Shown here one piece after another: positions 45,823-57,728 of a DNA stretch of 64,000 nt (within the stretch, counting starts at the first letter, position 1; each line of letters starts with the position of its first letter). The notes under the pieces are model-generated. The model searched no databases and was not told the DNA's origin. It saw nothing but the letters and a program-made list of their open reading frames with translations. The DNA comes from Thozetella sp. PMI_491 (lineage: Eukaryota > Ascomycota > Sordariomycetes > Chaetosphaeriales > Chaetosphaeriaceae): contig MU270021.1 in the NCBI GenBank assembly GCA_021432635.1, forward strand, positions 124,001-188,000, written 5' to 3'. The position numbers and the translations under genes are program-made.

Positions 45823-47733
45823 TTATCGTATGTCAAACATCTGCGCTTTCAGTCTCCCTGTGTTCAGTTGTTGGATCGCTTGACCATCCATGAGTCCATG
45901 GACGTACGTCTCACTTACAAAGGTGAAATAGCCACCCTGTGGGCGAAGGACTACTGGGACGGAACATCCGAAGAGGATGCAGATAATGTCTCCCGCCCTG
46001 ATATTCACCCCCGCCATGCCCATATACCCATATTGACTGATGAACGGGCGCCGGTTCATTCCCCTCATCGTAATCGAATGTGAGATATCCACTCGGGAAT
46101 CAGGTTCGGTGACTGGGTTTTGCGTATTTGGATTTATTGGATCCGTCCAAAATCTCCAGTATACATTAGAAGTGATACGCCTCATGTTGAAGAGTCGATC
46201 TGTGCTAAGAGTACGAACACAGGCCTCAACAAGCGGCTCGCCAGTCAAATACTGTCCGCCATTGTTCTGTTTAGTCTGGGTTTTGGACCCGAAGAGTTTT
46301 CGTAGCGTGCCTTCTTGTGGGATGAGGTTATTCCTGTGCGCTATTGATGAATTGGGGAAGTAAAAGGCGTCATATTGGGTGTTGATGGACAAGAGGTTGG
46401 GCTCTCTTGGATTGCTAACGGTGAGAGTGGCAAGGCGTCTTTGCACAAGAGTAGTCCAAGGGCGAAGACAGTCTTCATGGTGCTGTAATGGAGGGCAAGC
46501 CTCGATGATGGTGTCTATGGCGATACCCTTGCAATTTAGGACGCCAGAAGGCCGCTGGATGGTGATATCTGGGAGAAGGCTTCCGGATGCGTGCCATTCA
46601 TCCTCAATTTGAGCATTGTGGAAATACTTGTTCAAAAGAGGAACTGGCTTCCCATTTGAGGTAGGAATGTATTCTAACTTTTCAGACCAGTCTGGCACCC
46701 ATGTCGGTAGCCCAAGTCTACTGTCTCGGCCTTGGCTGAGGCTGATGAGGTCCAAGTTACTTTCTTCTGTGACCGAGTGTTCTACCAAGTTGATGAAGAC
46801 TTCGCGGGCTGACAGCGAGGTTGAATAGTTGGGAATAATGAGATTATTGAGGCCTGTTGCGAGTCCAACCAGTGCGAAGACGCAATCCCTCGGATCCGTA
46901 GCAGATGACGAGCGGCTATTCGCAACCAAAGTTGTGATCCGTTGTTCGTTCTTGTCATTCAGGTTGGAATAGATGTTAGCCATGTTCTTTAGGCACTGAA
47001 TGCCATTCGCTGAATTGGTCTGCTCGAAGTCAGGTGGCTGGATTGAGCTGGTGAGAATTGTGATGAAAGAGTTGAGAAATGTGATCCAAGGCATTGCAAT
47101 TTGGCCACATTGGACAACCCCTTTGGACGCGACTGCGACTTCCTGAATAATCCATGCTCGTTCCCAGTAAGGTCGCATCAGAATATCGTAGTAGAGACTC
47201 GCGACCGCTCGCTGCCCAGTAGGCTCTCTCTCAACCAATTCCAGCATTGCATAGGGCAGATTAGCTGCTACTGGGGGATTGGGTCCGTTCACGAGCTTGT
47301 CCACAAGGTGGAGTAGATGGAATGCCAATCTGCTCTCCGCTCCCTCGTTGCCTATCCAGAAGACCACATTCGATGCCTCGCGGTAGGTTCTCCTCATCAG
47401 CTGAACTTGGGAAGACCGCTCGTCTAGATCTTCCTGGTTGACGCAGATCGCATCGATCCACAGGGTTCGTGGATAAGGCTGGCGGATAAACCGTAGCGCA
47501 TGCTCCAAGTTTGCTGTTGCATAGAACGGCGTATTATCCAGCCAGATCCGGCGTCTGTCTGAGGCATTTCCCCAAACATACGATAACGCTTCATAGGACG
47601 GTCTGCCTTCCCAGGACCACGTTTTCAAAGTACATTGGACCTCATCAGCCCAGTTACCCGGAAGGATGGTCACAAGCCGGAACTGCGACTCTTCTTCGTT
47701 GAGAGGATAATAGCGGTAGCTAGGCCCGTCCAT
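45823..47733 (-). CDS. HET-domain (heterokaryon incompatibility) protein
   Basis: Intronless, 636 residues from an ATG at 47733. Residues about 45-190 are a HET domain: YEALSYVWGNASDRRRIWLD, then LEHALRFIRQ, RTLWIDAICVNQEDLDERSSQVQLMRRTY and VVFWIGNE, with RPYWERAWIIQEV after it. A middle region has DPRDCVFALVGLA and LPTWVPDWS, both usual in this family. The C-terminal part (GDIICILFGCSVPVVLRP) is the usual short module after the HET domain. HET proteins trigger growth arrest or cell death in fungal allorecognition, often downstream of a STAND receptor. No membrane span or signal peptide is seen. It lies tail-to-tail with the NACHT-ankyrin gene. Confidence 0.93.
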   Translation of the reverse strand: MDGPSYRYYPLNEEESQFRLVTILPGNWADEVQCTLKTWSWEGRPSYEALSYVWGNASDRRRIWLDNTPFYATANLEHALRFIRQPYPRTLWIDAICVNQEDLDERSSQVQLMRRTYREASNVVFWIGNEGAESRLAFHLLHLVDKLVNGPNPPVAANLPYAMLELVEREPTGQRAVASLYYDILMRPYWERAWIIQEVAVASKGVVQCGQIAMPWITFLNSFITILTSSIQPPDFEQTNSANGIQCLKNMANIYSNLNDKNEQRITTLVANSRSSSATDPRDCVFALVGLATGLNNLIIPNYSTSLSAREVFINLVEHSVTEESNLDLISLSQGRDSRLGLPTWVPDWSEKLEYIPTSNGKPVPLLNKYFHNAQIEDEWHASGSLLPDITIQRPSGVLNCKGIAIDTIIEACPPLQHHEDCLRPWTTLVQRRLATLTVSNPREPNLLSINTQYDAFYFPNSSIAHRNNLIPQEGTLRKLFGSKTQTKQNNGGQYLTGEPLVEACVRTLSTDRLFNMRRITSNVYWRFWTDPINPNTQNPVTEPDSRVDISHSITMRGMNRRPFISQYGYMGMAGVNIRAGDIICILFGCSVPVVLRPQGGYFTFVSETYVHGLMDGQAIQQLNTGRLKAQMFDIR

Positions 47734-49010
47734 GGTTCCTCTGAAAATGGACTATAGTTGCGTGCGGTGTCGAAATAAGGAGTAGTATAAGTGGCACAAA
47801 GACATCTCCTCGCAAGCAGCCGATATGTCACTTGGGTAGAGCTGGTAGGTTCGCGTCGTATGAAGCAGCTGGCGGACGCTAGTTTTACACCACCTCTGGA
47901 GTGGCGGCGCAGTGTCCGTGGTAATGGGAACCGTGGCGTCGTGAGGTGGTCGAAGATCGACGCCAATTCGGTGGGCGGGGGAGGGTTAAGCGTCGGGCAA
48001 ATCGTCCCGGTCTTACGAAGAAGCTCCACTACCCTCGCTCTACGGGGGCTTGGCAAATGCTGCCAAGGCCGCCAAAATACCATTGAAGGTGGTTAACTTG
48101 TTCAACGCAAGTTGTGCTTGGCGACAGCTAGGATCATGCACCACCCCATACACCTACTTACCCATACGGCATATTAAAATCCGGTAGCTGCAGCTTGGAG
48201 CCAATCCTTACGCCTTCGGTGCCGTAGCTATGAGTTTAGGTCGCCAAGACAGTGTCAAGTCCAAGAGTATATGTGTGTGCTCCGGAACAGACATAACGAA
48301 GAGCTTCTAGCTTCCGATCGGGGCTCCACAGATGGGAAGAGCCCTGTAATAGAGCCTAAACGAGTATACATAACTATTGATTAATCGTTTTTAAGGTATG
48401 TCAATGATGCTTGATTGGATGACCTATGCTGGGAAAGGGGGGAGGGGACGGCGTATTACTCTTATTTCCATCAAATTGCATGTCAACTTGGAAAAATGAG
48501 GCTCTTCCTCACACTACACTCCTGACCACATTCCAGGGAACGCAATCTAATAAGCCAAGGGCGCAAAAAGAGAAATCCTCGGAGCTAAAACTCCGTATTC
48601 GGTCATCTACTAAGAAAATATTACATACGTGCATATTTTAATATACGTTTCTTATATCTATCGGCCATTTAGCTGTTATTTATTTAGTTACATATCCTTT
48701 AAACTAAAGTATATTTGATTTGTCCTATCTCGGTCGTAATACCGCGTTTTAAATACGAACAAGGTTGGTTATTTCATTCCGGGTAATACTGCTTTATGGC
48801 GATTCTTAGCTCCTGTAGAGAAACAAGTCCATAATGTTTTGTTTGTGAGTAAAAGACGTAAACTTAAAGTAGTCCAGAGAGAAGTTAACTAGGTCACCCT
48901 TGGTGTTGAGTCTGTAGCTTGAGATTAGGATAGGGATACATTGAGAACCATCTTATCGATAACACACTCTGCGAGTGGCTGAGGTCAATTTTGCTATATT
49001 ATAGCACCTT
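47734..49010. other. Intergenic, AT-rich in its 3' half
   Basis: 47734-48400 is the upstream flank of the HET gene. About 48600-48900 is markedly AT-rich with no coding frame. I see no terminal repeats that would name an element. Confidence 0.45.
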
Positions 49011-52000
49011 TTAGTGGTCCCTGCTAGAATTCCTTGTTTTTGCCAATACTAGTTTCAGCGCGACCGCCTCGTCGCTCAACACATAGGAGAGATATTTGTC
49101 GATAACGTCAGATGCATCGAGGAATAGCGGACCCTGCAGACCTATGGGTCTCCTCACTACCGCCTCTGGATCCGCCCCATGTGCGACAAAGGCCGAGAAT
49201 ATACTAATCCAAGCTTTCGCCTTTCGCTCCCACTCTGCATCAGGGGGATGAGTTGCTTCTCCGGCGCGTTTCAGATGAGACAAAGCATTCGTCATGGCAT
49301 ATTCCCACGCTGCCTGACCATTGTACGGAATGTTAGGGTCGGCGCCACTTTCCAGAAGTCTGATTACACTTGCAACATTGGCTGAGTTGGTCGTGGTAGA
49401 CGTGATGGCTTGGATGAGCAAGTGTTGGCTCACATCCTGATCCATGATGGTGCCTGACTCGCACTTCATCCTGACGTAGTGATCAAGACCTAAAGCTTTG
49501 ACCACATCGTAGAAGGTGCTGGCCTTGCCTACTGGCTTAATCCCAGGCAGATCGACTGCGTAAGTCCAGTGATATAGAGTGTTGCCTCGCAGACCCTGTG
49601 GCGCTAGACCGGTGAGTGATGACGAGCCCAGGAAGTTCCGCCGCATGACCATTGATTCCACCTCATCGAAAGTATCCATCCCGGCCCCTAGTAAGCCGGC
49701 GTGGGCAGCAGGTAGCAAGCGGCTGCCTCGGAACTTCGTATCATCCCAATCAGCAGTCCATGTAGATGAGTTGCGATAGGAGGGAGCTAGCATAGTGATG
49801 GGTTGTGATGTTGCAGCGGAGATTCCCTCGAAGGCGTCTGGGCCGGTTGTATGGGGATCGTATGCAGTATCCCCGTGGTAACCCATGCGCCATAAAAATG
49901 AAACAACTTTATCGAATTCATCTAGCAGCTTTGGAAAGCCCGAGTCCAAGTCTCTCTCCGCCTCTTTGGCATACCACAGTGCGTCGGACGCAAGGGTCAT
50001 ATCTAGGGGGTTGCCAGGGGTTACCAACACTGCCTTGAGATTGAGAATGCGAGATTTTAACATGGATAGATTTGGGCTGAAGCCGGAAGTATAAATTTGT
50101 ATACCCTCCCATACTTCTCTCGTCGCTAGCCAGTCAGCGACACTTCGGTGAAGAAATGCCACCTTTGCGTCCGGGGCTTCGCCGGACCACTGGCTATTGC
50201 TAGACTCGAGTAGGCCGGCACAGACTGTTCTGAGGCGACCGTCCATTGTTTGGCATCTGGTCAAAATCTCCTGCCATGCAAGGGGCCGTATCGGTGCATG
50301 CTCTGCTAAGGCCTCGTCTTGGTCGTCAGCCCAGGAGAGGTTAAGCAAGGTCACCCTCTCTGATGACGTTTTCTGGGCAGCTCGGAAAATTTGGAAGATT
50401 CAACATGCTTGCTCGCGGTATGATGGGCTGATATGCTCTAGTATGTGGGCATACAAGGCTTCGATATCCTCAGGGAGATCCTCAGCTCTTAGCTCGAGTT
50501 CCGAGATGCTGTCTCGGTCAGACAAGCCGCCAAGAAAGGTACTTGACCACAAGCTTGACCCAGAGAAATACTCCGTTTGCTTTGAGGGTAATCTTCTCTG
50601 TCAAACGCGATATTTCATCGGTATTGCTTTCCGAAATTCGTTCCATGTGCTTGTGAATCAACAGCTGAGATTGAACATAATGGTTAATATCACCTCGTGT
50701 CAGGTCCTGGAGTCTCAGACCAGGTCGTTCCGTATAAGCCTGTTCAAATACCGATAATGGCCTGCTTGAAAGACAAAACTTGATACCGGGCAATAAAGAA
50801 TACTTTTGGACAAAGCTAATAAGTGCGGAATGACCCTCATCACACTCATCGAGGCCATCAAGGAAAAAGCACAATTTGGTTCCGCTAGGCAGTGCTGTGA
50901 GAAGGTCATGGAACCACTGCTCTAGTTGCGCTGACGAGAGCGGCTGCAGGTCAGAGAGAAGAGGATTCGAGTCAGAGATCATCTCGCGGGAAACAAGTCT
51001 GGTAGCTCTGGCGGACCACGTATCCCAGACATCGGGCAAGACTATGGAGAGCAAACCCCGATAGCGCTCAAGTAGATCAAATAGCAAGGATCGTAAAAGT
51101 CCATTCATGGACTTTTGATTCTCGTCGCCGCTGTTCCAAAAGTAAAAAGCCAAAATCTCAATCGGGGAGCCTTGGGTCCAGAGGCAGAGCTGGCGTCTCG
51201 TCTCTTCGTTCTCGAAGATATACCTCATCAACGTCGATTTCCCGGAACCTAGCCTTCCTTGTATCCAGTAAATGCTGTCTCCCGTTTGGAGCCACTCGGA
51301 AAAGTTGCTCCATGGTGCCCTAGATGCTTCAGGCTGTTCGTATATCCATTCAAACGTTTGGCCGTGGGGCATTCCCAAGCCCTCTCTGCGATCTGCCAAC
51401 GTCGCGAATGAGAGGTTACTTAAAATGCTATTCTCAATTATGAGCAAGCGCATCTCTTGTTCAATCTGTCTCTCTCTGGATGAAGATCGTAGATTTTCTT
51501 CTGGGAAGCCTCTGTACTCGTTCCGCGACGCTGAACTGCCTATGTGGTTCGATCTTCCCTCGTCTTTGGCTTTTACTTCATCTGTTTCTTCTGTGCCTGC
51601 CTGGCTCGACCGCTGCGGAAAATGAAGAAGCTTCTTGGATTCGGCTTGGAGCTGGCTGGCGAAGGTTTCACGAGTGTTCAAGAAGGCATTTATAACAACT
51701 TGCGTAGACCGTACTCGTTGCTGGGACATTGTTGCTTGGCGAGCAGTTGTCGAGTCTTGGAGGATTTGGCTAGGATAAGTAAGCTACAGTTAGTCATTCG
51801 AGGTCCATGAACATATAGAAGGGGTACAAACCGGAATAAGATTAGTAGACAATACTCTATCTCGCCTCGACACTCCCGGAGCGTGCTTCTAAGCTCTTCG
51901 ATTTCCTTGTTACTCCACAGGGCCACGAAAGCTCTCCGGAAGCTCCCCCATGTCGAAAATAGCCTACCCTGGGAGTCTTCCCAGGCTCTGGAGCCATCAG

Positions 52001-52445
52001 CACCCAACATCTCATGTAATCCTCTAGGTAGCAATTTTCCCTGCTCTTTCAGTCCCTTCCGTACCTCGAGGGATCTGATTCGCTCTTGTTCTCTCTGTCT
52101 CGATTTCATGTCTTTCGGGTCGGACACTAACTTCTCAAGCTGTGCCAGAAGACATTTGGAGATCTCTATACATTGCATGCAAAGCTTGCCTAAAACGGCA
52201 CTCTCTTTAAAGCCGGGGCTTGAAGTATGCCGTGTACTCGAGGATAATTGCGTATCGGAGAGCCTCCTCTGCAAGCCCTGCGTTATACTTTCGAGGTCGG
52301 ACCTAATGTTTTCGACGTCGACGGTTGAACGCGAAGCATCGTCTGAGGATCCGTACAGCTTTTGAGGATTCGAAATTAGTTTGCTACCGAAGTCCACAAA
52401 TCTCGCGACAGCACTCGCGACCGAGAGAGCGGTGATGATGTCCAT
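49011..52445 (-). pseudogene. NACHT STAND gene, probably inactivated
   Basis: Exon 1 (52445-51832) and exon 2 (from 51769) join in phase across a 62-bp intron with a CTAACTG-like branch site. The product starts MDIITALSVASAVARFVDFGSK, a fungal STAND N-terminal domain, then NACHT with Walker A GRLGSGKS (about 376-383) and Walker B CFFLDGLDECD. After GVFLWVKLVVKYL the frame shifts by one base near 50531-50540; the expected continuation (GLSDRDSISELELRAEDLPEDIEALYAHIL) is in the next frame. That frame then meets TGA at 50400-50402 inside the conserved stretch after SYREQAC, before IFQIFRAAQ. The rest is open to 49011 and ends with one ankyrin-like repeat (VIRLLESGADPNI). A 55-bp intron could hide the shift, but not the stop. 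Confidence 0.7.
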
Positions 52446-53259
52446 TTTGCCGCTTCTGGGCGAGGCAATCAATTGAAAGCGAGCGTGGAATCGGTAGATA
52501 CATGTAGCCGGTCGGTTCTCGCCTTGAATGCAATGTCACCAGGCAAGTCAGCAAGTCAGCTGCCCGGGTGCTGAAGCGGACATGGCGGAACTATTTTGCA
52601 AAGAAGGAGAAGTCTGGATAGCGCAGGACGGCTCAGATGTGTGAGGTGATCTTTGGTGCTCTTCGTATTTGCATGGCTGCTGGTTTTTAGTGGGGTAGCT
52701 CAGCCGAACTGGCCCACCACCTCATTCATCACATCTCATCACATTCATCGCACCTGCTTATTAGGCCGGGACATCTCAGCGCTGAGTGTGCATTTTTTAG
52801 ACAAGCCCGTGCTCCATCAATAGCAGGGCAACCTGATACCCCTCACTACCAAGGTACTTTTACCTGGCTACCTCTTCCCGATTTGTCGGGGTTGCATAAC
52901 ACCGGCTTACGCCTTAACCGCGTGTAGAATTAAAGCCCATACGTGTAACTAGGCTATAGGTAGGGATCGGCCATATTGTTATCACATACTTGCTGATGAG
53001 GCGGTGATCCTTAACGGGATGGACGCGATAGTTTACCCTGGCAAACCCTTTTTGGATAGGTACCAAAGAGAACGCTAACGGACCAAAAACCAACACGTGA
53101 CGTCAACACGGATTTCCCACACTGGAGCAACGGCCCTGGGCGTGTGGGTCTGTCTAGCCACCAAAGTGCGCCGGGCCACGGCCTGTCCATTGGCTGCCAA
53201 CCTCTCCGCAGCCCCGGTTTCCCCTGCAAAACACCACTCCACCCACAACATCTCGCCGT
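52446..53259. other. Divergent upstream region, STAND pseudogene and regulator
   Basis: No coding frame with recognisable content. A short motif CATCACATCTCATCACATTCATC (quoted only in part: CATCTCATCACATTCATC) near 52725-52750 is a simple imperfect repeat. Confidence 0.4.
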
Positions 53260-55267
53260 ATGCCGACGCCCACGGGGAAAACTGTTCTCGCCTGCGACCG
53301 GTGTAGGGGTCGCAAGCAGCGCTGCGATGGCTGTCGACCCAGCTGCAGCCACTGCAAGGCCGCAGGCAAAGAATGCGTATACCGGCCGACCCCGACCAAC
53401 CTGGAGAGGTAAGTGTGCGGGAAAGCATTGGCCGAACACGGCAGCGCCCTGACGGTTGTTAGTGATGCTGCGGTTCTGTCACGTCTTGCCGACACCGAAC
53501 TCCGGCTGCAGGCGATCGAACAGCAGCTAGCGGAGAGAGAGCTCACCGTGGTAACTTCTACACATAAGCTACCGGGGCCACTGAGAACCCCTCCAGACCT
53601 GCACACAGCCTCCGCCTGCAAGATGCTCCGTGGTTGGCCGAGGATTCGTCTATGTCTCACTCTGGCCGATGTGGACCCTACGACCTATCTCGCCACCACG
53701 GACGCTTCAGACCCGCTACTCCTAGAGACAGCGGAAGAGGCCCCCAGTCTGGTGCTATGGCAAGTTGCTCAGCTTCTTGAGCAGTTTTATAATAATATGG
53801 CGTCTTTGCCCGTATATATCATCTTTCTCTTTCAGATCTACCCGCCTCTCGGCCGAGATGCTATTCTAGAAGGTCTGGCCGAGCTCCATCCATCTACTGA
53901 CGGGCCGAACCATGGGATGGTCCTAGATTTCCAGCGTTTGACCATAGCTCAGCTGTTGGTCATATCCTTGGCGTTCAAATGCTGTATGCACGATGCCTCT
54001 TTTCCGCCAAAATCGGCTGCTGTGTGCGTTTCTGTTGCACTTGGCCGCCTCTGGACCTTGCATGCAGCATCAGACGAAGATCGCATTCCATTACTCCTTG
54101 CAGTCGCCTACTGCCTCGTATACATATGGGCGCGACCATTTCATGCTCTGGGTATCGTGCAATCGCTTGAGTCTTCCCTCGGGCATTTCTTAAAAAGATC
54201 TCCCGACAATAAGTATGGCTTGACAACAAGCAAACATGTCTGGCCTTTCACTATAAACTAATCTATACGTGGTTAAATCTCTAGGACGCTAGTTCACCAT
54301 TACTCCATGCTATATTTTATACTTGAGAGGTACTCTTAGTCTCTACAGGGTACAACTTTATGCCGGGCCGATATCTAATACGCTGAACAGCGACATTCTC
54401 ACCGAGGTGGACGGCTTTCCGTCCAACACGATTCTGCACCTTCTTGAATCGACGTTGGTTCGTGGCCCAAGACATCTCGCCGACTTAACAAGCGACGAAG
54501 AATACATCAAAAGCCACTTTTGGCTGAGAAATAATCTCAACACCATCCTCAGCCTTTATACACCAAACAAGGCCTACGCTCAACCACATGAACTGGCCGA
54601 CCTCGTTAACGACTTATCCACTGAGCTGCGAGATTGGTACCGGTCTCAACCTCGCGCTCGCCAATTTCCTCGCGATGCCACTACTTTTAGCATGCATATT
54701 CCATCAATGTCAACTCGCATGGTATGTTGGTGCGAATAGAGGCCCTTTTCTCACCTGTCGTGTCGAATGCTAACAAAGTCCCGATAGAAGGAGATTGCAG
54801 TGCGTTACTTCTCCTGCATCTTCCTTCTGAATCGACCGGTTCTATACTTCTATCTTCATAAGGATATGGAATATATAGTTAGACCGCCGGACATGCAAGC
54901 CGCACTATCCGACCGAGAGCCTTGGATTTTAGAATCTTGCCGCGACTGCATAGAGAGTGCTGCACTCATCATTACTATATGCTGGGTCTCCTCGCAGGAC
55001 GCGGCCGGGCGGTCTTACCGCAGCTGGCTTGACTATCAACTACTGTTTGCTGCTTACCTCGTCCTCTTGCAGGTCAAGTCAGTGGCAAGCCTTGCACCTA
55101 TCTTCAGGACACTGGGAGACATAGAGGGGATGTTAGATTCTGTCGAGTCGATGTTCGACGCGTCACCGACAGCATCCTGCCAAATCCAACGAAGCCTAGC
55201 TATCCTACGCAATGAGCGACACAACTTTGAGATATCTTCGCCAGGGCAGTCTGCGGCTTCGGTTTGA
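53260..55267 (+). CDS. Zn2Cys6 transcription factor
   Basis: Four exons (53260-53408, 53463-54212, 54328-54721, 54788-55267) encode about 590 residues with consistent phases. The zinc cluster at residues about 12-39 reads CDRCRGRKQRC...CSHCKAAGKEC with perfect Cx2Cx6Cx6Cx2Cx6C spacing; one extra Cys lies in the loop. It is followed by a short leucine-rich helix (SRLADTELRLQAIEQQLAERE) that could dimerise. The middle region (LLEQFYNN, LGRLWTLHAASDEDRIPLLLAVAYCLVY, WYRSQPRAR) fits the fungal transcription factor domain. The C-terminal exon is helical and hydrophobic (YQLLFAAYLVLLQV). It is tail-to-tail with a sugar transporter and next to transaldolase and a sugar kinase, so it is the likely pathway regulator, by context only. 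Exon 3's start is the least certain boundary. Confidence 0.8.
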
Positions 55268-55358
55268 AGTCTCTTATTCCTTGTATTTGAAGCTAGATAG
55301 GACGCACATAGAGATATGCTACCAAGTACTAGGGGATGCCATCTTGTATGTATTGGTT

Positions 55359-56962
55359 TCATCCAATATGCTCGACCTCCTTCACATCACTGTCCGCAAT
55401 TTCTCTCTTCTCCGTCCCCACTTGGAGGTTGCCGCCAAAGGAATGCGTCTCCCACTTTCGGACAGGGACCTTCTCAAGGAAGAAACGATCAATCTCCAGA
55501 TTTGTCCGGCCAGTGGTCTCGCCGACGCAGAACCATACATAGGCGAGGGTGACGCAAGTCGTGCCGGCGTAGACGAAGCAGAGCATCGGCCCGAGGTTTG
55601 CGCTGTAGTATAGGTAAGGGGAGGTAAAAGCAACGACCCAGACGGTGAAGAAAAAAGAAACAATCGAGCACGACATGATCTTGTTCCTGTTGCGGCCAAC
55701 TGCCACCTCAGACGCGATTGTGAACGCCAGCGGTCCTAGAGAGAAATTGAAGCAGACGATGACGACGTAGGAGAAAACGACAATGGTGGTGCTGATTCCC
55801 GACGTGAATTCGCGCTTTGTCCCTAAGCCGCCGACAACCAATAGTGCAACAAAGATGCCAAGGCTACAGTACCACAAGTTCTGGCGACGAGAGATCCTGT
55901 TTGCGAGCGATACGGAAACGGCGACAGCGATGACTTGGAGGACGTTGGTGATAAGAGAGATGGTGAAGGGCTGCGATATCCCGATCGACTGTGCAAAGAT
56001 AACACCGTACGAGTAGAAGAACTGGATGCCGTTGATCTGCTGTGCAACCATAGCGCCGCACGAGTAGATAAGCTTACGCCGCTCGACTGGGTCTAGCAGC
56101 AACGAGCTCCAGCTTGACTCGGCCGAATTCTCACGTTCGCGCCGGACGTAGTCCTCCAATGTGGCAAGATCGTACGTGGGGTCGTAGTCGGTCGTGCTGC
56201 GATTGATCTTGCGAAGGGAAGCTTCGGCTTCGGCCGTGCGGCCCTTCATAGTATACCAAGTCGGAGACTCGGGCGTCCAGGGCAGGCATAGTATCATGAT
56301 GCCAGGGAGCACCATGAGGAGGCCCATGGGGATCAGGTAGGAATTATTGTTGGGTATCGTCTCGGTGCCTTGAGTGATGCCGGAGCCGACGAGCTGCGAG
56401 CAGGACTGGAGAAACTGGAACATCATGAGGGCCGGGCCGCGCACAGCTAAAGGCGCGACCTCTCCGATGTACAGGAGGCATGTTACAGTGAACTGGCCGA
56501 TCCCGAGGCCAACGAGGATTCGGCCTAGCACTATAACTCCCTCGAGCCCGCGAGCCACGACTTGGACGACGCCGCCGGCAATGATACAGAACGAGGCGCA
56601 GTAGAAAACCTGTTAGGGAATCAGGAGTTAGTAATCGAACCGAGTTTAGAATTCCCTTGAGCTCCCAAGGTTCCGCAGCATACCGTCTTCCGCCCGTAAC
56701 GGTCGTTGATGGGTGCAGCGAGAAGGGCGCCGACGAGCTCCCCGACGTAGATGATAGATGCCGTGAGGGAGGTGAAAGTGGTCGTCAGCGCGAAGGAGCC
56801 ATCGGCATCCGCGGCGCCGTAGGTGCGGATAAAGGGCTGCATGCCCAGAAGGCCCGTGTAGTAGATCTGATCGTAGCCATAGCACAGGGCGCCGAGGGAT
56901 GATACACCACAGAAGATCAGTGCCCACAGGTGTGATCGGAAGTCGATACTCTGTCGCCCCAT
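55359..56962 (-). CDS. MFS sugar transporter
   Basis: Two exons (56962-56684 and 56609-55359) encode 509 residues. It belongs to the sugar porter family: start MGRQSIDFRSHLWALIFCGV, then GYDQIYYTGLLGMQPF in span 1, NDRYGRKT after span 2, GRILVGLGIGQFTVTCLLYIGEVAP, the central PESPTWYTMKGR (PESPRxL-like), QQINGIQFFYSYG in span 7 and GETTGRTNLEIDRFF at the end. The QQ-x-x-G segment of span 7 supports a hexose-type substrate. The first usable ATG is at 56962. The protein acts at the plasma membrane. It is divergent from the transaldolase gene with a 766-bp shared upstream region, and convergent with the regulator 91 bp away, consistent with a co-regulated sugar-use cluster. Confidence 0.92.
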
Positions 56963-57728
56963 CGTATACCACTTGCCACGGGCGAAGGGAAACGAGGTTT
57001 TTTGAGCGTTGAAATAGCCGTGAAGAAGAGTAGAGAAAGAGATGGGAGAAGAGTAGATGCTTAGAAGCAGTGAGGACAACAGACTGGCATCGCGAAAGGA
57101 TTCCTGCTATATATGCAGTGGCATATGTCGATGTCGCTTCCCCGGCTCCCAGTATCTTACTCTCACCCGGGCTGGTTCGACCGGACTAGACCTCGGGGAT
57201 ACTCGCGACCCCAGGATTCTGGACGTTAGCTCTCAAATGCAACTCCATGTGGAGCCCCAGACTCGGGCTCGTCAAAATGTGGAGAGTGGCTGGTTTGGTA
57301 TTCAGGCGCACGCGCCTATGAGCTGGGAAGAAGAATATGGGGGGAAGGGGCCCCTGGCATCAACCTGCACTACATTGTCATTTGACTGGCCTCGAGACCC
57401 GCTAGCTGGTCGTCTTTGTTGTTCAGATCAGGCGTCCCCACATGAATCTAGACATGGGGTGTTGATGGAAACGCCATTGCATCGGGGGATGCTCCGTTAG
57501 TCCTCCCCGACGCCCCACCCAGTCTTTTGCACGAAATGACGAGCGGGAACGTGGCGTGGCTAGCCCTCGCCTAGCTCCATGGTGGGTTTCAAAGTACCGT
57601 TGCGAGCGTTTCTTGGTGTACAGATATACTTGAATATCGCGTTCTTCCTGATAAACGCGACACGAAATAGTCCCCGTTGTTTGTGTTAGAAACGGTTCTG
57701 CACAAGATACTCACCGAGGATAGCGAAG
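56963..57728. promoter_or_regulatory. Shared divergent upstream region, sugar transporter and transaldolase
   Basis: 766 bp between divergent start codons; it must hold both promoters. GC-rich patches and several CCGG-containing stretches occur near 57140-57220, but I cannot single out a site. Confidence 0.45.

Noticed and set aside
53781-53850. Very short intron inside exon 2 of the 53260-55267 regulator
   Set aside because: A GTATAT...TTTCAG stretch would be only about 24 bases, below the size of usable fungal introns, and the frame is open without it.
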